Assembly (NCBI RefSeq): GCF_023238205.1
Contig: NZ_CP096659.1
Location: forward strand, 3,055,626-3,119,625
Reading direction: 5' to 3'
Origin: Halorussus limi
GTDB lineage: Archaea; Halobacteriota; Halobacteria; Halobacteriales; Haladaptataceae
DNA: 64,000 bases
Shown in pieces: positions 42,514-50,972 of this stretch. Positions within the stretch are counted from its first letter, which is position 1. Each line of letters begins with the position of its first letter. The notes below the pieces were generated by a model that worked only from the letters and a program-made list of their open reading frames with translations, searched no databases and had not been told where the DNA came from. The position numbers were made by a program, and so were the translations under genes.

Positions 42514-43107
42514 ATGTCCATCCTCGTCATCGACAACTACGACTCGTTCGTCTACAACCTCGTCCAGTACGTCGGCGAGTTCGACCCCGAGGTCTCGGTC
42601 CGGCGCAACGACGCCGTCACGGTCGCGGACGTGCGCGAACTCGACCCCGACGGCATCGTCGTCTCGCCGGGTCCCGGCACGCCCGCCGACGCCGGCGTCT
42701 CGATTCCGCTGTTCGAGCGGACCGACTACCCGATTCTCGGCGTCTGTCTCGGCCATCAGGCGCTCTGCGCCGCCGAGGGCGCGGCGGTCGGCCACGCGAC
42801 CGAAGTCGTCCACGGCAAGCCATCGACCGTGACCCACGACGGCGAAGGGGTCTTCGCGGGTCTGCCCGACCCCTTCGAGGTCGGGCGCTACCACTCGCTG
42901 GCGGTCGAGCGCGACGAACTCCCCGACACGCTCGACGTGGCGGCGCGGACGGTCGGCGAGGAGCGCGGCGGCGACGGCCGAAGCGTCGTCATGGCGGTCC
43001 GCCACCGCGAGCGCCCTCACGTCGGCGTCCAGTTCCACCCCGAGAGCATCCTGACCGACGCGGGCCGACGACTCGTCGCGAACTTCTGCGAGTCCTGTCG
43101 GTCGTAA
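42514..43107 (+). CDS. pabA: Glutamine amidotransferase, TrpG/PabA type
   Basis: 197 residues from ATG 42514 (SILVIDNYDSFVYNLVQYVG). The catalytic Cys is in GVCLGHQALC, with GKPSTVTHDGEGVF and the catalytic His/Glu in VGVQFHPESIL. The family makes ammonia for anthranilate or p-aminobenzoate synthase. No large subunit (TrpE/PabB) is adjacent, but folP and mptE next door favour p-aminobenzoate. TrpG remains possible. Confidence 0.87.
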   Translation: MSILVIDNYDSFVYNLVQYVGEFDPEVSVRRNDAVTVADVRELDPDGIVVSPGPGTPADAGVSIPLFERTDYPILGVCLGHQALCAAEGAAVGHATEVVHGKPSTVTHDGEGVFAGLPDPFEVGRYHSLAVERDELPDTLDVAARTVGEERGGDGRSVVMAVRHRERPHVGVQFHPESILTDAGRRLVANFCESCRS

Positions 43108-43128
43108 GGACGGACCGCAGAAGTTCGA

Positions 43129-43605
43129 CTACCCGTCCTCGGCCCGCCGGGCGTGTTCGAGCCACTCGTCCAGCCACTCGTGGCCCCGGTACTCGACCGA
43201 CCGGTCGGCCGGGTCGTACCGCACGACGCCGTGGGACTCCAGTTTCGGCAGGTGTGCGTGGTGGAGTTCGACCGCCAGTGACGAGGTGTCGGTCGCGCTT
43301 TCGGACGTTCCGTCGGTCGCGTCCTCGTTCTGCTCTTCGCTCGCCCGCTTCGACGCGACCGCTTCGGCCAGCGACTCGACCGAGAGCGCGGCCGCATCGC
43401 TCTCTGCGAGGTGATAGAGCGCGTCGCGGCGCACCGAATGTGCGAGAAGCGCGAACGCGGCGTCGAGTCGCTCGGACGACTCCTCACCGGTCCGGAGGTC
43501 GGCGGTGGGTGCCTGCGCGTCGGCGGTCGCACCGAAACCGCCGTCCGACGCGTCCGACTCCTCCGACGACGGAGTCGCCTCGCCGTCGCTCGGGTCGTCC
43601 GGCAT
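43129..43605 (-). CDS. Haloarchaeal winged-helix protein (DUF7344-like)
   Basis: 158 residues. A disordered Ser/Asp-rich N-terminus precedes AAFALLAHSVRRDALYHLAE and VELHHAHLPKLESHGVVRYD. These are two signature segments of a haloarchaeal winged-helix family that resembles ArsR-type regulators. Ligand and targets are unknown. Confidence 0.78.
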   Translation of the reverse strand: MPDDPSDGEATPSSEESDASDGGFGATADAQAPTADLRTGEESSERLDAAFALLAHSVRRDALYHLAESDAAALSVESLAEAVASKRASEEQNEDATDGTSESATDTSSLAVELHHAHLPKLESHGVVRYDPADRSVEYRGHEWLDEWLEHARRAEDG

Positions 43606-43734
43606 TCTCAGGTCGGCCTCCGAGGCGTTCGTCGCGTCCGACTGGTCTCACGAGAAGCTAACACGCCTCTCTCTTCGCGGCAACCACGTTTAAACCGTCT
43701 GCTTGGACTGTCAAGCGTGTCGTCGTATCCCGAA

Positions 43735-43743
43735 GGTTAATTT
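43735..43743 (+). promoter_or_regulatory. TATA box of the aminotransferase gene
   Basis: GGTTAATTT is centred about 27 bases before GTG 43766 and supports that start over the earlier codons. Confidence 0.4.
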
Positions 43744-43765
43744 CTCGGTGCCCGTACACCGACAC

Positions 43766-44899
43766 GTGTTCCCCGACATCGCGTATCTCGAGTGGATTTC
43801 CGGACGGCCCGAGACCGCCGAGTACGACCTCGGTTCGTCGGACCTCCGGCGTGCGCCCGCCGGTGCCGACGAGGTGGTGCCCCCGGCGCTCGCCGACGTG
43901 GTGGCGGGCGAGGCGACTCTGCGCGAACGCCTCGCCGAAATCTACGGCGTCGCTCCCGAGAACGTCCTCGTGACCGCGGGCGCGACCCACGCCAACTTCC
44001 TCGCGGCCGCGACGGCCGTCACCGGGGCGGAAGCCGCCGAGGAGGCGACCGAAGGCGACGGCGACGGCGCCGAACCGGCTTCCACACCGCGCGTGCTGGT
44101 CGAGAAACCGGGCTACGAACCGCTGTTGGCGACCCCGAGCGCGGTCGGCGCGACGGTCGACCGGTTCCTCCGGCGGGCCGACGACGGCTATCTGCTGGAC
44201 CCCGACCGGGTGGCCGCCGCGACGGTCGAGAACACGGCGCTCGTCACGGTGTCGAATCGCCACAACCCGAGCGGTCGGCTGACCGACCGTGAGACGCTCG
44301 CCGAGACCGCCCGCCTCGTCGGCGACGCGGACTCGACGCTCCTCGTGGACGAGGTGTACGCGCCGTTCCGCGCCGACCCCGGCGACGGTCCCTTCGGCGG
44401 CCCCACCGCGGCCGGACTCCCGAACACGGTCGTCACCAACTCGTTGACCAAGTTCTTCGGTTTCGGCGGCGTCCGAATCGGCTGGCTCGTCGCCGACGCG
44501 GGGTTCGTGGACCGAGCGCACTCGGTCCGCCACCACGTCCCGGCGGTCGCGGAACCGAGCAGGCAACTCGCCGGGCGTGCGCTCGCGGCCGCCGACCAAC
44601 TCGCCGACGAGTCCCGCGAGCGAATCCGGGCCAACCGCGAGGCGCTGGCCGAGTTCGTCGCCTCGCGCGAGGACCTCTCGGGCCGGGTCGAACCCGGGTG
44701 CTCCTACGCGTTCCTCGACTACGACGCGGCCGACGGCGACGCGGTCGCCGAGGCCGCGTGGAACGAGGGCGTGCTGGTCGTTCCCGGCCGCTTCTTCGAC
44801 GAGTCCGACAGGTTCCGCGTCGGCGCGGGCGGGGACCCCGAGCGCGTCTCGGCGGGTCTGGACCGCCTCGGCGAGGTGCTGGACTCGCTCGCGGGGTGA
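43766..44899 (+). CDS. PLP-dependent class I/II aminotransferase
   Basis: 377 residues from GTG 43766 (VFPDIAYLEWISGRPE). VTAGATHANFL near the N-terminus, VSNRHNPSGR, LLVDEVYAPF and the PLP lysine in NSLTKFFGFGGVRIGW are typical of fold-type I aminotransferases. The substrate is unknown. The asparagine motif, usually NPNNPTG, is here NRHNPSG. A GTG at 43748 is the alternative start. Confidence 0.85.
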   Translation: MFPDIAYLEWISGRPETAEYDLGSSDLRRAPAGADEVVPPALADVVAGEATLRERLAEIYGVAPENVLVTAGATHANFLAAATAVTGAEAAEEATEGDGDGAEPASTPRVLVEKPGYEPLLATPSAVGATVDRFLRRADDGYLLDPDRVAAATVENTALVTVSNRHNPSGRLTDRETLAETARLVGDADSTLLVDEVYAPFRADPGDGPFGGPTAAGLPNTVVTNSLTKFFGFGGVRIGWLVADAGFVDRAHSVRHHVPAVAEPSRQLAGRALAAADQLADESRERIRANREALAEFVASREDLSGRVEPGCSYAFLDYDAADGDAVAEAAWNEGVLVVPGRFFDESDRFRVGAGGDPERVSAGLDRLGEVLDSLAG

Positions 44900-44991
44900 C
44901 GCGGCGGAGGACGACCGGCCGTCGAACGTTTCGAGGGTCAGCGGGGTCCGATAGTTCACTTCGGAGATGATTTCGCCCGGGTCTGCCAAAA

Positions 44992-44998
44992 GTTAAGA
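44992..44998 (+). promoter_or_regulatory. TATA box of the PRC-barrel gene
   Basis: GTTAAGA lies about 25-31 bases before ATG 45023. Confidence 0.45.
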
Positions 44999-45022
44999 CC
45001 CGCCCTCACAATCGTTGTCTAC

Positions 45023-45316
45023 ATGGACGGAACACCGCAGGAAATAACGAATCTGGTCGGCCGGGAGGTGTACTCCAACAACGGCGTCTTCGTCGGGGAA
45101 GTCGAAGACGTGCGCCTGAACGTGGACGCGTGCGCCGTGACGGGGTTGGCGCTCGGCGAACTCAACCGCGAACTGTTCTCCGACGTGGTCGGCAACGAGA
45201 ACGGCGTGATGATTCCGTACCGCTGGGTCCGCGCGGTCGGCGACGTGGTCCTCATCAACGACACCATCGAGCGACTTCAGCAACCGGACGCCGACGAGGA
45301 AGAGGTCGCGGTCTGA
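45023..45316 (+). CDS. PRC-barrel protein, CdpB-like
   Basis: 97 residues, one PRC barrel (NLVGREVYSNNGVFVGEVED, then VMIPYRWVRAVGDVVLIND). Haloarchaeal single-PRC-barrel proteins CdpB1 and CdpB2 bind SepF in the FtsZ division ring. In Haloferax, as I recall, cdpB1 lies next to a DHH phosphoesterase gene, as here, so this is probably CdpB1. A T-run (45340-45346) after the stop could be a terminator. Confidence 0.78.
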   Translation: MDGTPQEITNLVGREVYSNNGVFVGEVEDVRLNVDACAVTGLALGELNRELFSDVVGNENGVMIPYRWVRAVGDVVLINDTIERLQQPDADEEEVAV

Positions 45317-45506
45317 GCGTCGTCGGTCGCTTCGGTTCTTTTTCGGGAGTCGTTTCGTCGTCGGTTCGCCCACGGGAGACGCCGACGATTCGAGAGGCGC
45401 GTCGGTGATTTCGAGGTATCGACTCGATTGCCGAACGCTGCGTACGAGTTTCTGACGCGAGATAAAAATTCGAAACGGGCGCGCCGAGAGTACCGGGAAC
45501 GGGCCG

Positions 45507-46958
45507 TTAGCTTCCGTTACTTCCCTCGCCGCTCTCGACGCCCATCGCGTCGAACAGTTTCCGCTTGACCGCTTCCTCGGTCAGCGAGAGCAGGGTGTCG
45601 CGGTTGTCGTCCGTCGTCTCGATGCCGGTGAAGATGCCGAGCGGAATCTCGACGCTGGCCTGCGTCGAGTGGCCCGCGGCCTCCCCGATTTCGGCGAAGG
45701 CGTCCTGCAGCACCTTCCCGATGTTCATGCGGATGTCCTTCGAGCGCGCGGCGAGGTAGATGGTGTCGTCCGCGATGCCGAACACGGCGGTGGTCGTGAT
45801 GCCCTCCAGATTCAGGAGGTGGGACGCGGCCTGCGTCAGCGCGTCCCGGTCGCGGATGAACCCCGCGTTGCTCACGAGGTGGCTCCCCTGCACCTCGCGG
45901 TTCGTGATGGCCTCGGCCAGCACGTCGAGCGTCTCGGGCGACATGCTCGGCGACTCGACCTGTTCGAGCGTGTCGTGGTTTGCGAAGGGGTAGAGGTAGG
46001 CGGCCGCGGTCAGGTCGGCGGGCGTCGTGTCGCGCTTGAAGTCCAGCGTCTCGGCTCGGATACCGTAGAGGAGCGCAGTCGCGACCTCCTCGCTGACGTT
46101 GAGGTCGAACTCCTGGACGTACTTCGTCATGATGGTGGAGGTCGAACTCACGCTCGGCCGGATGTCGACGAACTCGGCCTCGTACTCCTCGTCGGGTTCG
46201 AAGTGGTCGATGAACACGTCGACCGGCTTGTCGAAGGTGGTCTCGGTCGCCTTCGCGTGGTCCACCAGCGCGATGGTGTCGTAGTCGGCCACGTCGGCGT
46301 CGGCGTAGGGGAGCAGTTCGATGCCGAGGAGGTTGACGAACGCCCGGTTCTCCTGATGGCCGATGTCGCCGATGTAGAGGATGTCGGCCTCGACGCCGAG
46401 CGTGTCGGCGATGGCCTGTAGCGCGACCGCGCTGGCGATGGAGTCGGGGTCCGGGTTGTCGTGGGTGACGATGGCGAGGCGGTCCTCGGTGTCCTCGATG
46501 ACCTCGGCGAGTTGCTGGGCCTTGTACTCCAACTCGCCGGTTTCGAGCGCGCGGAGGGCCGAGTCGGCGATGACCTCGGAGGGATTGATGACCACGTCGG
46601 CGCCCAACTCGGTCAGTTCGTCCTCGGAGACGGGGTCGCTCGCGCGCACGACGACGAACTGCTCGCCGTCGTTCGCCCGGATGTTCCGGACGGCGTCCTT
46701 GTTGGCCTCCACGTCGGAAGACATGATGAGAACGACTTCGTTGTCCGCGATAGTATCGTAGAGGTCCTCCTCCCGGATGTCGGCGGTCTGGGCGTTGAGG
46801 TCTTGGTCGCGCAGGGCCTCGACACGGTCGGCGTCCCGGTCGATGATGAGTACGTCCTTCCCCTGCTCCACCAGTTCCTCGGCGACCGCGTGCCCGACGC
46901 TCCCACAGCCCAAGATGGCGTAGTCGGACATCGAGGAGATGGTAATCCCGGCGCTCAT
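45507..46958 (-). CDS. TrkA-N/DHH-family phosphoesterase
   Basis: 483 residues. An N-terminal TrkA-N Rossmann domain (YAILGCGSVGHAVAEELVEQ) precedes the DHH phosphoesterase domain: VTHDNPDPDSIASAVAL, LVDHAKATE and VFIDHF. DHHA1 follows (LGIFTGIE region). Archaeal relatives are thought to act on nucleotide second messengers or short nucleic acids; the substrate is not shown by sequence. A TATA box (minus CGTTAAGTG, 46984-46992) fits ATG 46958; the internal ATG 46931 is possible. Confidence 0.88.
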   Translation of the reverse strand: MSAGITISSMSDYAILGCGSVGHAVAEELVEQGKDVLIIDRDADRVEALRDQDLNAQTADIREEDLYDTIADNEVVLIMSSDVEANKDAVRNIRANDGEQFVVVRASDPVSEDELTELGADVVINPSEVIADSALRALETGELEYKAQQLAEVIEDTEDRLAIVTHDNPDPDSIASAVALQAIADTLGVEADILYIGDIGHQENRAFVNLLGIELLPYADADVADYDTIALVDHAKATETTFDKPVDVFIDHFEPDEEYEAEFVDIRPSVSSTSTIMTKYVQEFDLNVSEEVATALLYGIRAETLDFKRDTTPADLTAAAYLYPFANHDTLEQVESPSMSPETLDVLAEAITNREVQGSHLVSNAGFIRDRDALTQAASHLLNLEGITTTAVFGIADDTIYLAARSKDIRMNIGKVLQDAFAEIGEAAGHSTQASVEIPLGIFTGIETTDDNRDTLLSLTEEAVKRKLFDAMGVESGEGSNGS

Positions 46959-47107
46959 GATACTGTGGCGTTGCTCCGGCCCACACTTAACGTTCCCGGA
47001 GATGTTTTTCGAATTAGTAATCCCCGAAACAAAGGTCGCTCGAAAGCATCGCCGTCGCCGGGTTTCGAGGAGAATCGAAAGGGGTAACAGTTCGGCGAAA
47101 CGGAAAC

Positions 47108-47114
47108 GTATTTA
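47108..47114 (+). promoter_or_regulatory. TATA box of tRNA-Lys
   Basis: GTATTTA lies about 30-36 bases before the mature tRNA. Confidence 0.4.
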
Positions 47115-47143
47115 CGTAACACCCGGTAAGTTGGTGATGCGTT

Positions 47144-47217
47144 GGGCCGGTAGCTCAGTTAGGGAGAGCGTCTGACTCTTAATCAGACGGTCAGGGGTTC
47201 AAATCCCTTCCGGCCCG
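47144..47217 (+). tRNA. tRNA-Lys (CUU anticodon)
   Basis: Cloverleaf with acceptor GGGCCGG/CCGGCCC and discriminator G. The anticodon stem TCTGA/TCAGA holds loop CTCTTAA (anticodon CTT). The T loop TTCAAAT is standard. No intron and no encoded CCA. Fragments resembling its 3' end occur again downstream. Confidence 0.96.
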
Positions 47218-47385
47218 TATTCTCCGGCGAACTACACCGTGAGCAGTTCGTCTACTCGTTTCTACTGTGAGCCGGAAACCCGTTCGACGGAGGGATTTGA
47301 ACGAGGCAAGTCGCACGCCCGGAAGCGCAGGCGAAGCGAGCATCCCGGACCGTCTTGACGTGGTTCACAATTCCTTCCGGCCCGT
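47206..47385 (+). repeat. Duplicated tRNA-Lys 3' end
   Basis: CCTTCCGGCCCGT at the tRNA 3' end (47206-47218) recurs exactly at 47373-47385, and both copies are followed by a purine and TTCT. Between them, AGGGATTTGAAC (about 47292) matches the tRNA T arm in inverted orientation. The 271-base gap to the next gene contains nothing else. It looks like the scar of a lost tRNA-targeted element. Confidence 0.55.
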
Positions 47386-47488
47386 GTTCTCTCCGTGAGC
47401 GGGAATCGACCGCAGGAAGGAGGCGAGCGGTGCAACACGTCCGAAACCCCGAACAGACTTATCCGCGACAGTACCGTAGCCCGGACCC

Positions 47489-47761
47489 GTGAGTTCCGCG
47501 AAGCAAGACTTCCAAACGGCGGTCGATAAGGGGCCGAGTCGAGACGAGCGCGAGGACGCCATCGATAGTCTCGCCGCGAGCGGAGCGTGCGACAAACTGG
47601 CCATCCTCGTCCAGATGGGCGGACTCGACGGAGCGCTCAGACGTCGCGCCCTGAACAGCATGGCCAACGCTGGCTGTGGGGACCTGCTCCGGACGCTCGC
47701 CGCCGACGGCGGCCTCGGCGAACCGCTCCAGTCGGACGCCGAGTCGCTCCTCGACGAATAG
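47489..47761 (+). CDS. Small haloarchaeal helical-repeat protein
   Basis: 90 residues from GTG 47489. The segments AIDSLAASGACDKLAILVQ and RRALNSMANAGCGDLLRTLA look like HEAT-type helical repeats. No function is known. It ends directly where the neighbouring kinase-like gene ends, on the other strand. Confidence 0.65.
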   Translation: MSSAKQDFQTAVDKGPSRDEREDAIDSLAASGACDKLAILVQMGGLDGALRRRALNSMANAGCGDLLRTLAADGGLGEPLQSDAESLLDE

Positions 47762-48211
47762 TCAGCCGTCGCACCACGTCGACACGTACCGCTCCAGCGC
47801 GTCGACCGACTCGGAGACCGAGAGTCGCTCCGTGTCCAGCGTCAGGTCCGGTCGCTCCGGCCTTTCGAACTCGCCGTGCATGGCGCGAACGCCCCGTTCC
47901 GGGATGGGGTTCTCGCGCTCCCGATTCCGCTCTACGGCGGTCTCCAGACCCGCCGTCAGGTAGACGAGGTGCGCGTCCGGAAAGTCGAGAAACCGCTCCT
48001 GCCACTCGCGCCGGTAGAAGGTCCCGTCGAGGAGCCAATCGGCGTCGGGGTCGGCAAGCACGCGCTCGTAGAGCTTTTCGTAAGTGTTCCGCGAGAAGTC
48101 GTCGGAGTGGAGGACGCGAACGTCACGGCCCGCCCCGCTGAGTCGCCCGAGCAATCGCTCGGCGACGGTGGTCTTGCCGACGCCCGGCGGTCCACAGAGC
48201 AGGAGCTTCAC
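47762..48211 (-). CDS. Small P-loop kinase-like protein
   Basis: 149 residues. Walker A GPPGVGKTT (residues 7-15), then VLHSDDFSRNTYEKLYERV and WLLDGTFYRREWQERF, which resemble adenylylsulfate-kinase and tRNA-Ser(Sec)-kinase-like P-loop proteins. The substrate is unknown. Confidence 0.75.
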   Translation of the reverse strand: MKLLLCGPPGVGKTTVAERLLGRLSGAGRDVRVLHSDDFSRNTYEKLYERVLADPDADWLLDGTFYRREWQERFLDFPDAHLVYLTAGLETAVERNRERENPIPERGVRAMHGEFERPERPDLTLDTERLSVSESVDALERYVSTWCDG

Positions 48212-48244
48212 GCTCGAAACGAGGGGTCAGCGCCCGAAAAGCGT

Positions 48245-48715
48245 TCAGTCCAGCGACTTCGCCATCTCGACGTGGGGAATCCCGGCCTCCTCGAACTCGT
48301 CGCTGGTGGTCTCGTAGCCCAGGTCACGGTAGAACCCTTCGACCGGCGACTGGGCGTGCATGACCAGTTTCGAGAGTCCCTGCTCCGCGGCGGCGGCTTC
48401 GAGTTCGTCCATAATCACTCGGCCGACCCCTTCGCCGCGGTGGGGCTTCAGCACCGCGACGCGTTCGACCTTGCCGACGCCGTCTCCGACCTCCCTGAGA
48501 CGACCCGCACCGACCGGGCGAGGGGTCTCACCGTCGGCGCGTCCGTCGCTCGACTCCCCTTCGGCGTAGCCCACGACGTGAATCGCCTCGTCGTCCTTGC
48601 CGTCGAGTTCGAGGTCCTCGGGGACGCCCTGTTCCTCGACGAACACCTCGGACCGGACCGCGAGCGCGTCCGTGCGCTCGGCCTCGGTCTCGGCGCGGCG
48701 AACTCCCACAGTCAT
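48245..48715 (-). CDS. GNAT-family N-acetyltransferase (ElaA-like)
   Basis: 156 residues from ATG 48715. RSEVFVEEQGVPEDLELDG, VERVAVLKPHRGEGVGRVIM (acetyl-CoA loop) and LVMHAQSPVEGFYRDLGYE match the ElaA-type GNAT group. The acceptor is unknown. Confidence 0.87.
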   Translation of the reverse strand: MTVGVRRAETEAERTDALAVRSEVFVEEQGVPEDLELDGKDDEAIHVVGYAEGESSDGRADGETPRPVGAGRLREVGDGVGKVERVAVLKPHRGEGVGRVIMDELEAAAAEQGLSKLVMHAQSPVEGFYRDLGYETTSDEFEEAGIPHVEMAKSLD

Positions 48716-48855
48716 CGGTGGGGGTTCCGGTCGCACGCTCCTGAACGTTTCGGAACCGGGAACGCCGACCGCGTCGAGCGATTCATCGGAGCGGCCGAAA
48801 ACGCAGAGTATAACGACTCAGGCGGCGAAATAGGTCGGTTGGAGGTCTCACAACG

Positions 48856-48975
48856 ATGCCGGAGTTCGAGACCTACACCTGCGAGAACTGCGGTGCGGAG
48901 TTCACGGCGCTCGAAAGCTCGAACGCCGCCGAAATCACGTACGGTAGCCCGAACTGCTACACGGCGGCGAACTGA
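48856..48975 (+). CDS. 39-residue zinc-finger microprotein
   Basis: ATG 48856 to TGA 48973-48975. The protein begins MPEFETYTCENCGAEFTALE and ends NCYTAAN. It has one CxxC and a third cysteine, so it could bind zinc alone with a histidine-free site or as a dimer. Similar tiny zinc proteins are frequent in haloarchaea. Its purine-rich upstream bases (GGAGGT at 48841) form a good Shine-Dalgarno, which argues it is translated. Confidence 0.6.
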   Translation: MPEFETYTCENCGAEFTALESSNAAEITYGSPNCYTAAN

Positions 48976-48998
48976 CTCGCCGCCCTGCTCGTTTCGTT

Positions 48999-50492
48999 TT
49001 ATTCGTTCGGACTGTAGTTCGGTGCCTCGTCGGTAATCATCACGTCGTGGGGGTGGCCCTCGGTCTGGCCCGCCGAGGAGACCCGGACGAACTCCGAGCG
49101 CTCCTTGAACTCCGGAATCGTCTCCGCGCCGACGTAGCCCATCCCGGACTGCATCCCGCCGACGAGTTGGTGGAGTTCGCTCTCGAGGCTCCCCTTGTAG
49201 GGTTCGGCGGCCTCGACGCCCTCGGGGACGTACTCCTCGTCCTCCTCGGGTTCGTCCTTGAGGTAGCGGTCGCCGTCGCCCGACTGCATCGCGCCGACCG
49301 ACCCCATCCCGCGGTACTGCTTGTACTTCTTGCCGTCCACGGTGATGACCCGGCCGGGCGCTTCGTCGGTGCCCGCGAAGTACGATCCGAGCATCACGGC
49401 GTCGGCGCCCGCCGCGACCGCCTTGATGGCGTCGCCCGAGTACCGAATCCCGCCGTCCGCGATGACCGGCACGCCCTCGGGGCCGGCCACGTCGGCGACT
49501 TCGGCGACGGCCGTAATCTGGGGCATGCCCGCGCCGGAGACGACCCGCGTGGTGCAGATGGACCCCGGACCGATGCCGACCTTGATGCCGTCGGCGAAGT
49601 CGACCACGTCCTCGGCGGCCTCGCGGGTGCCGACGTTGCCGACCACCACGTCGGCCTCGACCGACTCCTTGATTTCGCGCGCGCCGTCGATGACGTTGAG
49701 GTTGTGCGCGTGGGCGCAATCGATAAAGAGAACGTCCGCGCCGGCCTCGTCCACGGCGACCGCGCGGTCGGTCTCGAAGGGACCGACCGCGACGCCGACG
49801 CGCAGGTGGCCGCTCTCGTCGCGGGCGGCGTTGCCGTACTCGCGGCGCTGGAGGATGCCCTGCATCGTGACGAGACCGGTCAGACACTCGTCGTCGTCCA
49901 CGATGGGGACGCGCTCGATTTTGTGTTCGTACATGAGTTCGAGCGCCTCGCGGGCGGTCACGTCCTCGCCGGCGGTGACGACTTCGTCGGTCATCGCCTC
50001 GCGCACCTCGTCGCTCTCGCCGACCTCCAGATAGGGCCGGATGTCGGTGCCGGAGATGATGCCCAGCACCGTACCCTCGTCGTCGGTGACGGGCGCGCCC
50101 GAGACTCCCCGTCGGTCCATCATCGCGTCCACCTCGCGGACGGTCTGGTCGGGGTCGGCGGTCACCACGTCGCGGATGACGAGTTCGTCTGCGCGCTTGA
50201 CGCGTTCGACTTCGGCGACGGCCTCGTCCACGTCGAGGTTGCGGTGCAGGACGCCGAGTCCGCCCTGACGGGCCATGGCGATAGCCATCTGGCTCTCGGT
50301 CACGGTGTCCATCGCCGCCGACAGGATGGGGACGTTCACCTCCACGTTGGTCGAGACGCGGGTCGACACGTCGGCCTCGTCGGGTTCGACGCGACTCTCC
50401 TTCGGTCGCAGAAGTACGTCGTCGAAGGTCAGCGCCTCGGGTACGCGGAGTTTATCGGTGAACTGCCCCGTTCGCTCAGAATCTCGCTCCAT
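48999..50492 (-). CDS. guaB: IMP dehydrogenase
   Basis: 497 residues. [20 protein letters not shown] at the N-terminus, two CBS domains (about 100-215), [20 protein letters not shown] with the catalytic cysteine, and [20 protein letters not shown] are diagnostic. It oxidises IMP to XMP, the committed step of GMP synthesis. The flap residues [10 protein letters not shown] and [15 protein letters not shown] are intact. Confidence 0.96.
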   Translation of the reverse strand: MERDSERTGQFTDKLRVPEALTFDDVLLRPKESRVEPDEADVSTRVSTNVEVNVPILSAAMDTVTESQMAIAMARQGGLGVLHRNLDVDEAVAEVERVKRADELVIRDVVTADPDQTVREVDAMMDRRGVSGAPVTDDEGTVLGIISGTDIRPYLEVGESDEVREAMTDEVVTAGEDVTAREALELMYEHKIERVPIVDDDECLTGLVTMQGILQRREYGNAARDESGHLRVGVAVGPFETDRAVAVDEAGADVLFIDCAHAHNLNVIDGAREIKESVEADVVVGNVGTREAAEDVVDFADGIKVGIGPGSICTTRVVSGAGMPQITAVAEVADVAGPEGVPVIADGGIRYSGDAIKAVAAGADAVMLGSYFAGTDEAPGRVITVDGKKYKQYRGMGSVGAMQSGDGDRYLKDEPEEDEEYVPEGVEAAEPYKGSLESELHQLVGGMQSGMGYVGAETIPEFKERSEFVRVSSAGQTEGHPHDVMITDEAPNYSPNE

Positions 50493-50724
50493 GTAAGGCG
50501 AAGGGAGTCCCCCGTCAAAAACGTTGCGAGATACTGCACGTTCTCACCGGACAGGTGGCTTCGGTATGCAAGAACGTGGTCCGGGCCGCAGTTCGGGTTC
50601 GTTATCGAGCCGACGACACCCGGTGAGAGATGGTAGAAATCACCTGGGGAAAATCGTCGTTGTCTATCTGAGTATTCAAGTCTAATCTATAATCTTCTTT
50701 TGAATGTGGTTCTCTCTCACGCAA

Positions 50725-50732
50725 CGTTTATG
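50725..50732 (+). promoter_or_regulatory. TATA box of the small gene at 50757
   Basis: CGTTTATG lies about 25-32 bases before ATG 50757 and is the best reason to accept that small gene. Confidence 0.4.
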
Positions 50733-50756
50733 CTCGAAACTCGTTTTGTTACGAAT

Positions 50757-50966
50757 ATGGACGCTACCAGTCCCATCGCTGCACGCACTGCAGGCCAGAC
50801 GAGTGCTGCCTCCGGCAGCTCCTGCAAACCGATTTTTGCGATGGGATTCCTTACACTGGTAGCAAATCTCTTCGTGGGACGGCGATGGAACCTCGGCGAC
50901 GACGGCCATCGTAGGTACCGCGACTATCACCACCGTTCGGCCGATGGATACGGCCACGCCAGCTAG
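50757..50966 (+). CDS. Small hypothetical protein before DUF5794
   Basis: 69 residues from ATG 50757. A hydrophobic stretch (KPIFAMGFLTLVANLFVG) is followed by a His/Arg/Tyr-rich tail (DGHRRYRDYHHRSADGY). No family is recognised. It ends six bases before the DUF5794 gene and has a TATA box at leaderless distance, so it probably heads that transcript. The reverse-strand frame here is not supported. Confidence 0.45.
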   Translation: MDATSPIAARTAGQTSAASGSSCKPIFAMGFLTLVANLFVGRRWNLGDDGHRRYRDYHHRSADGYGHAS

Positions 50967-50972
50967 TGTCCG

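Noticed and set aside
50682-50957. 91-codon minus-strand cysteine-containing frame
   Set aside because: The cysteines are spread without a zinc pattern, and the plus-strand small gene has the better promoter.
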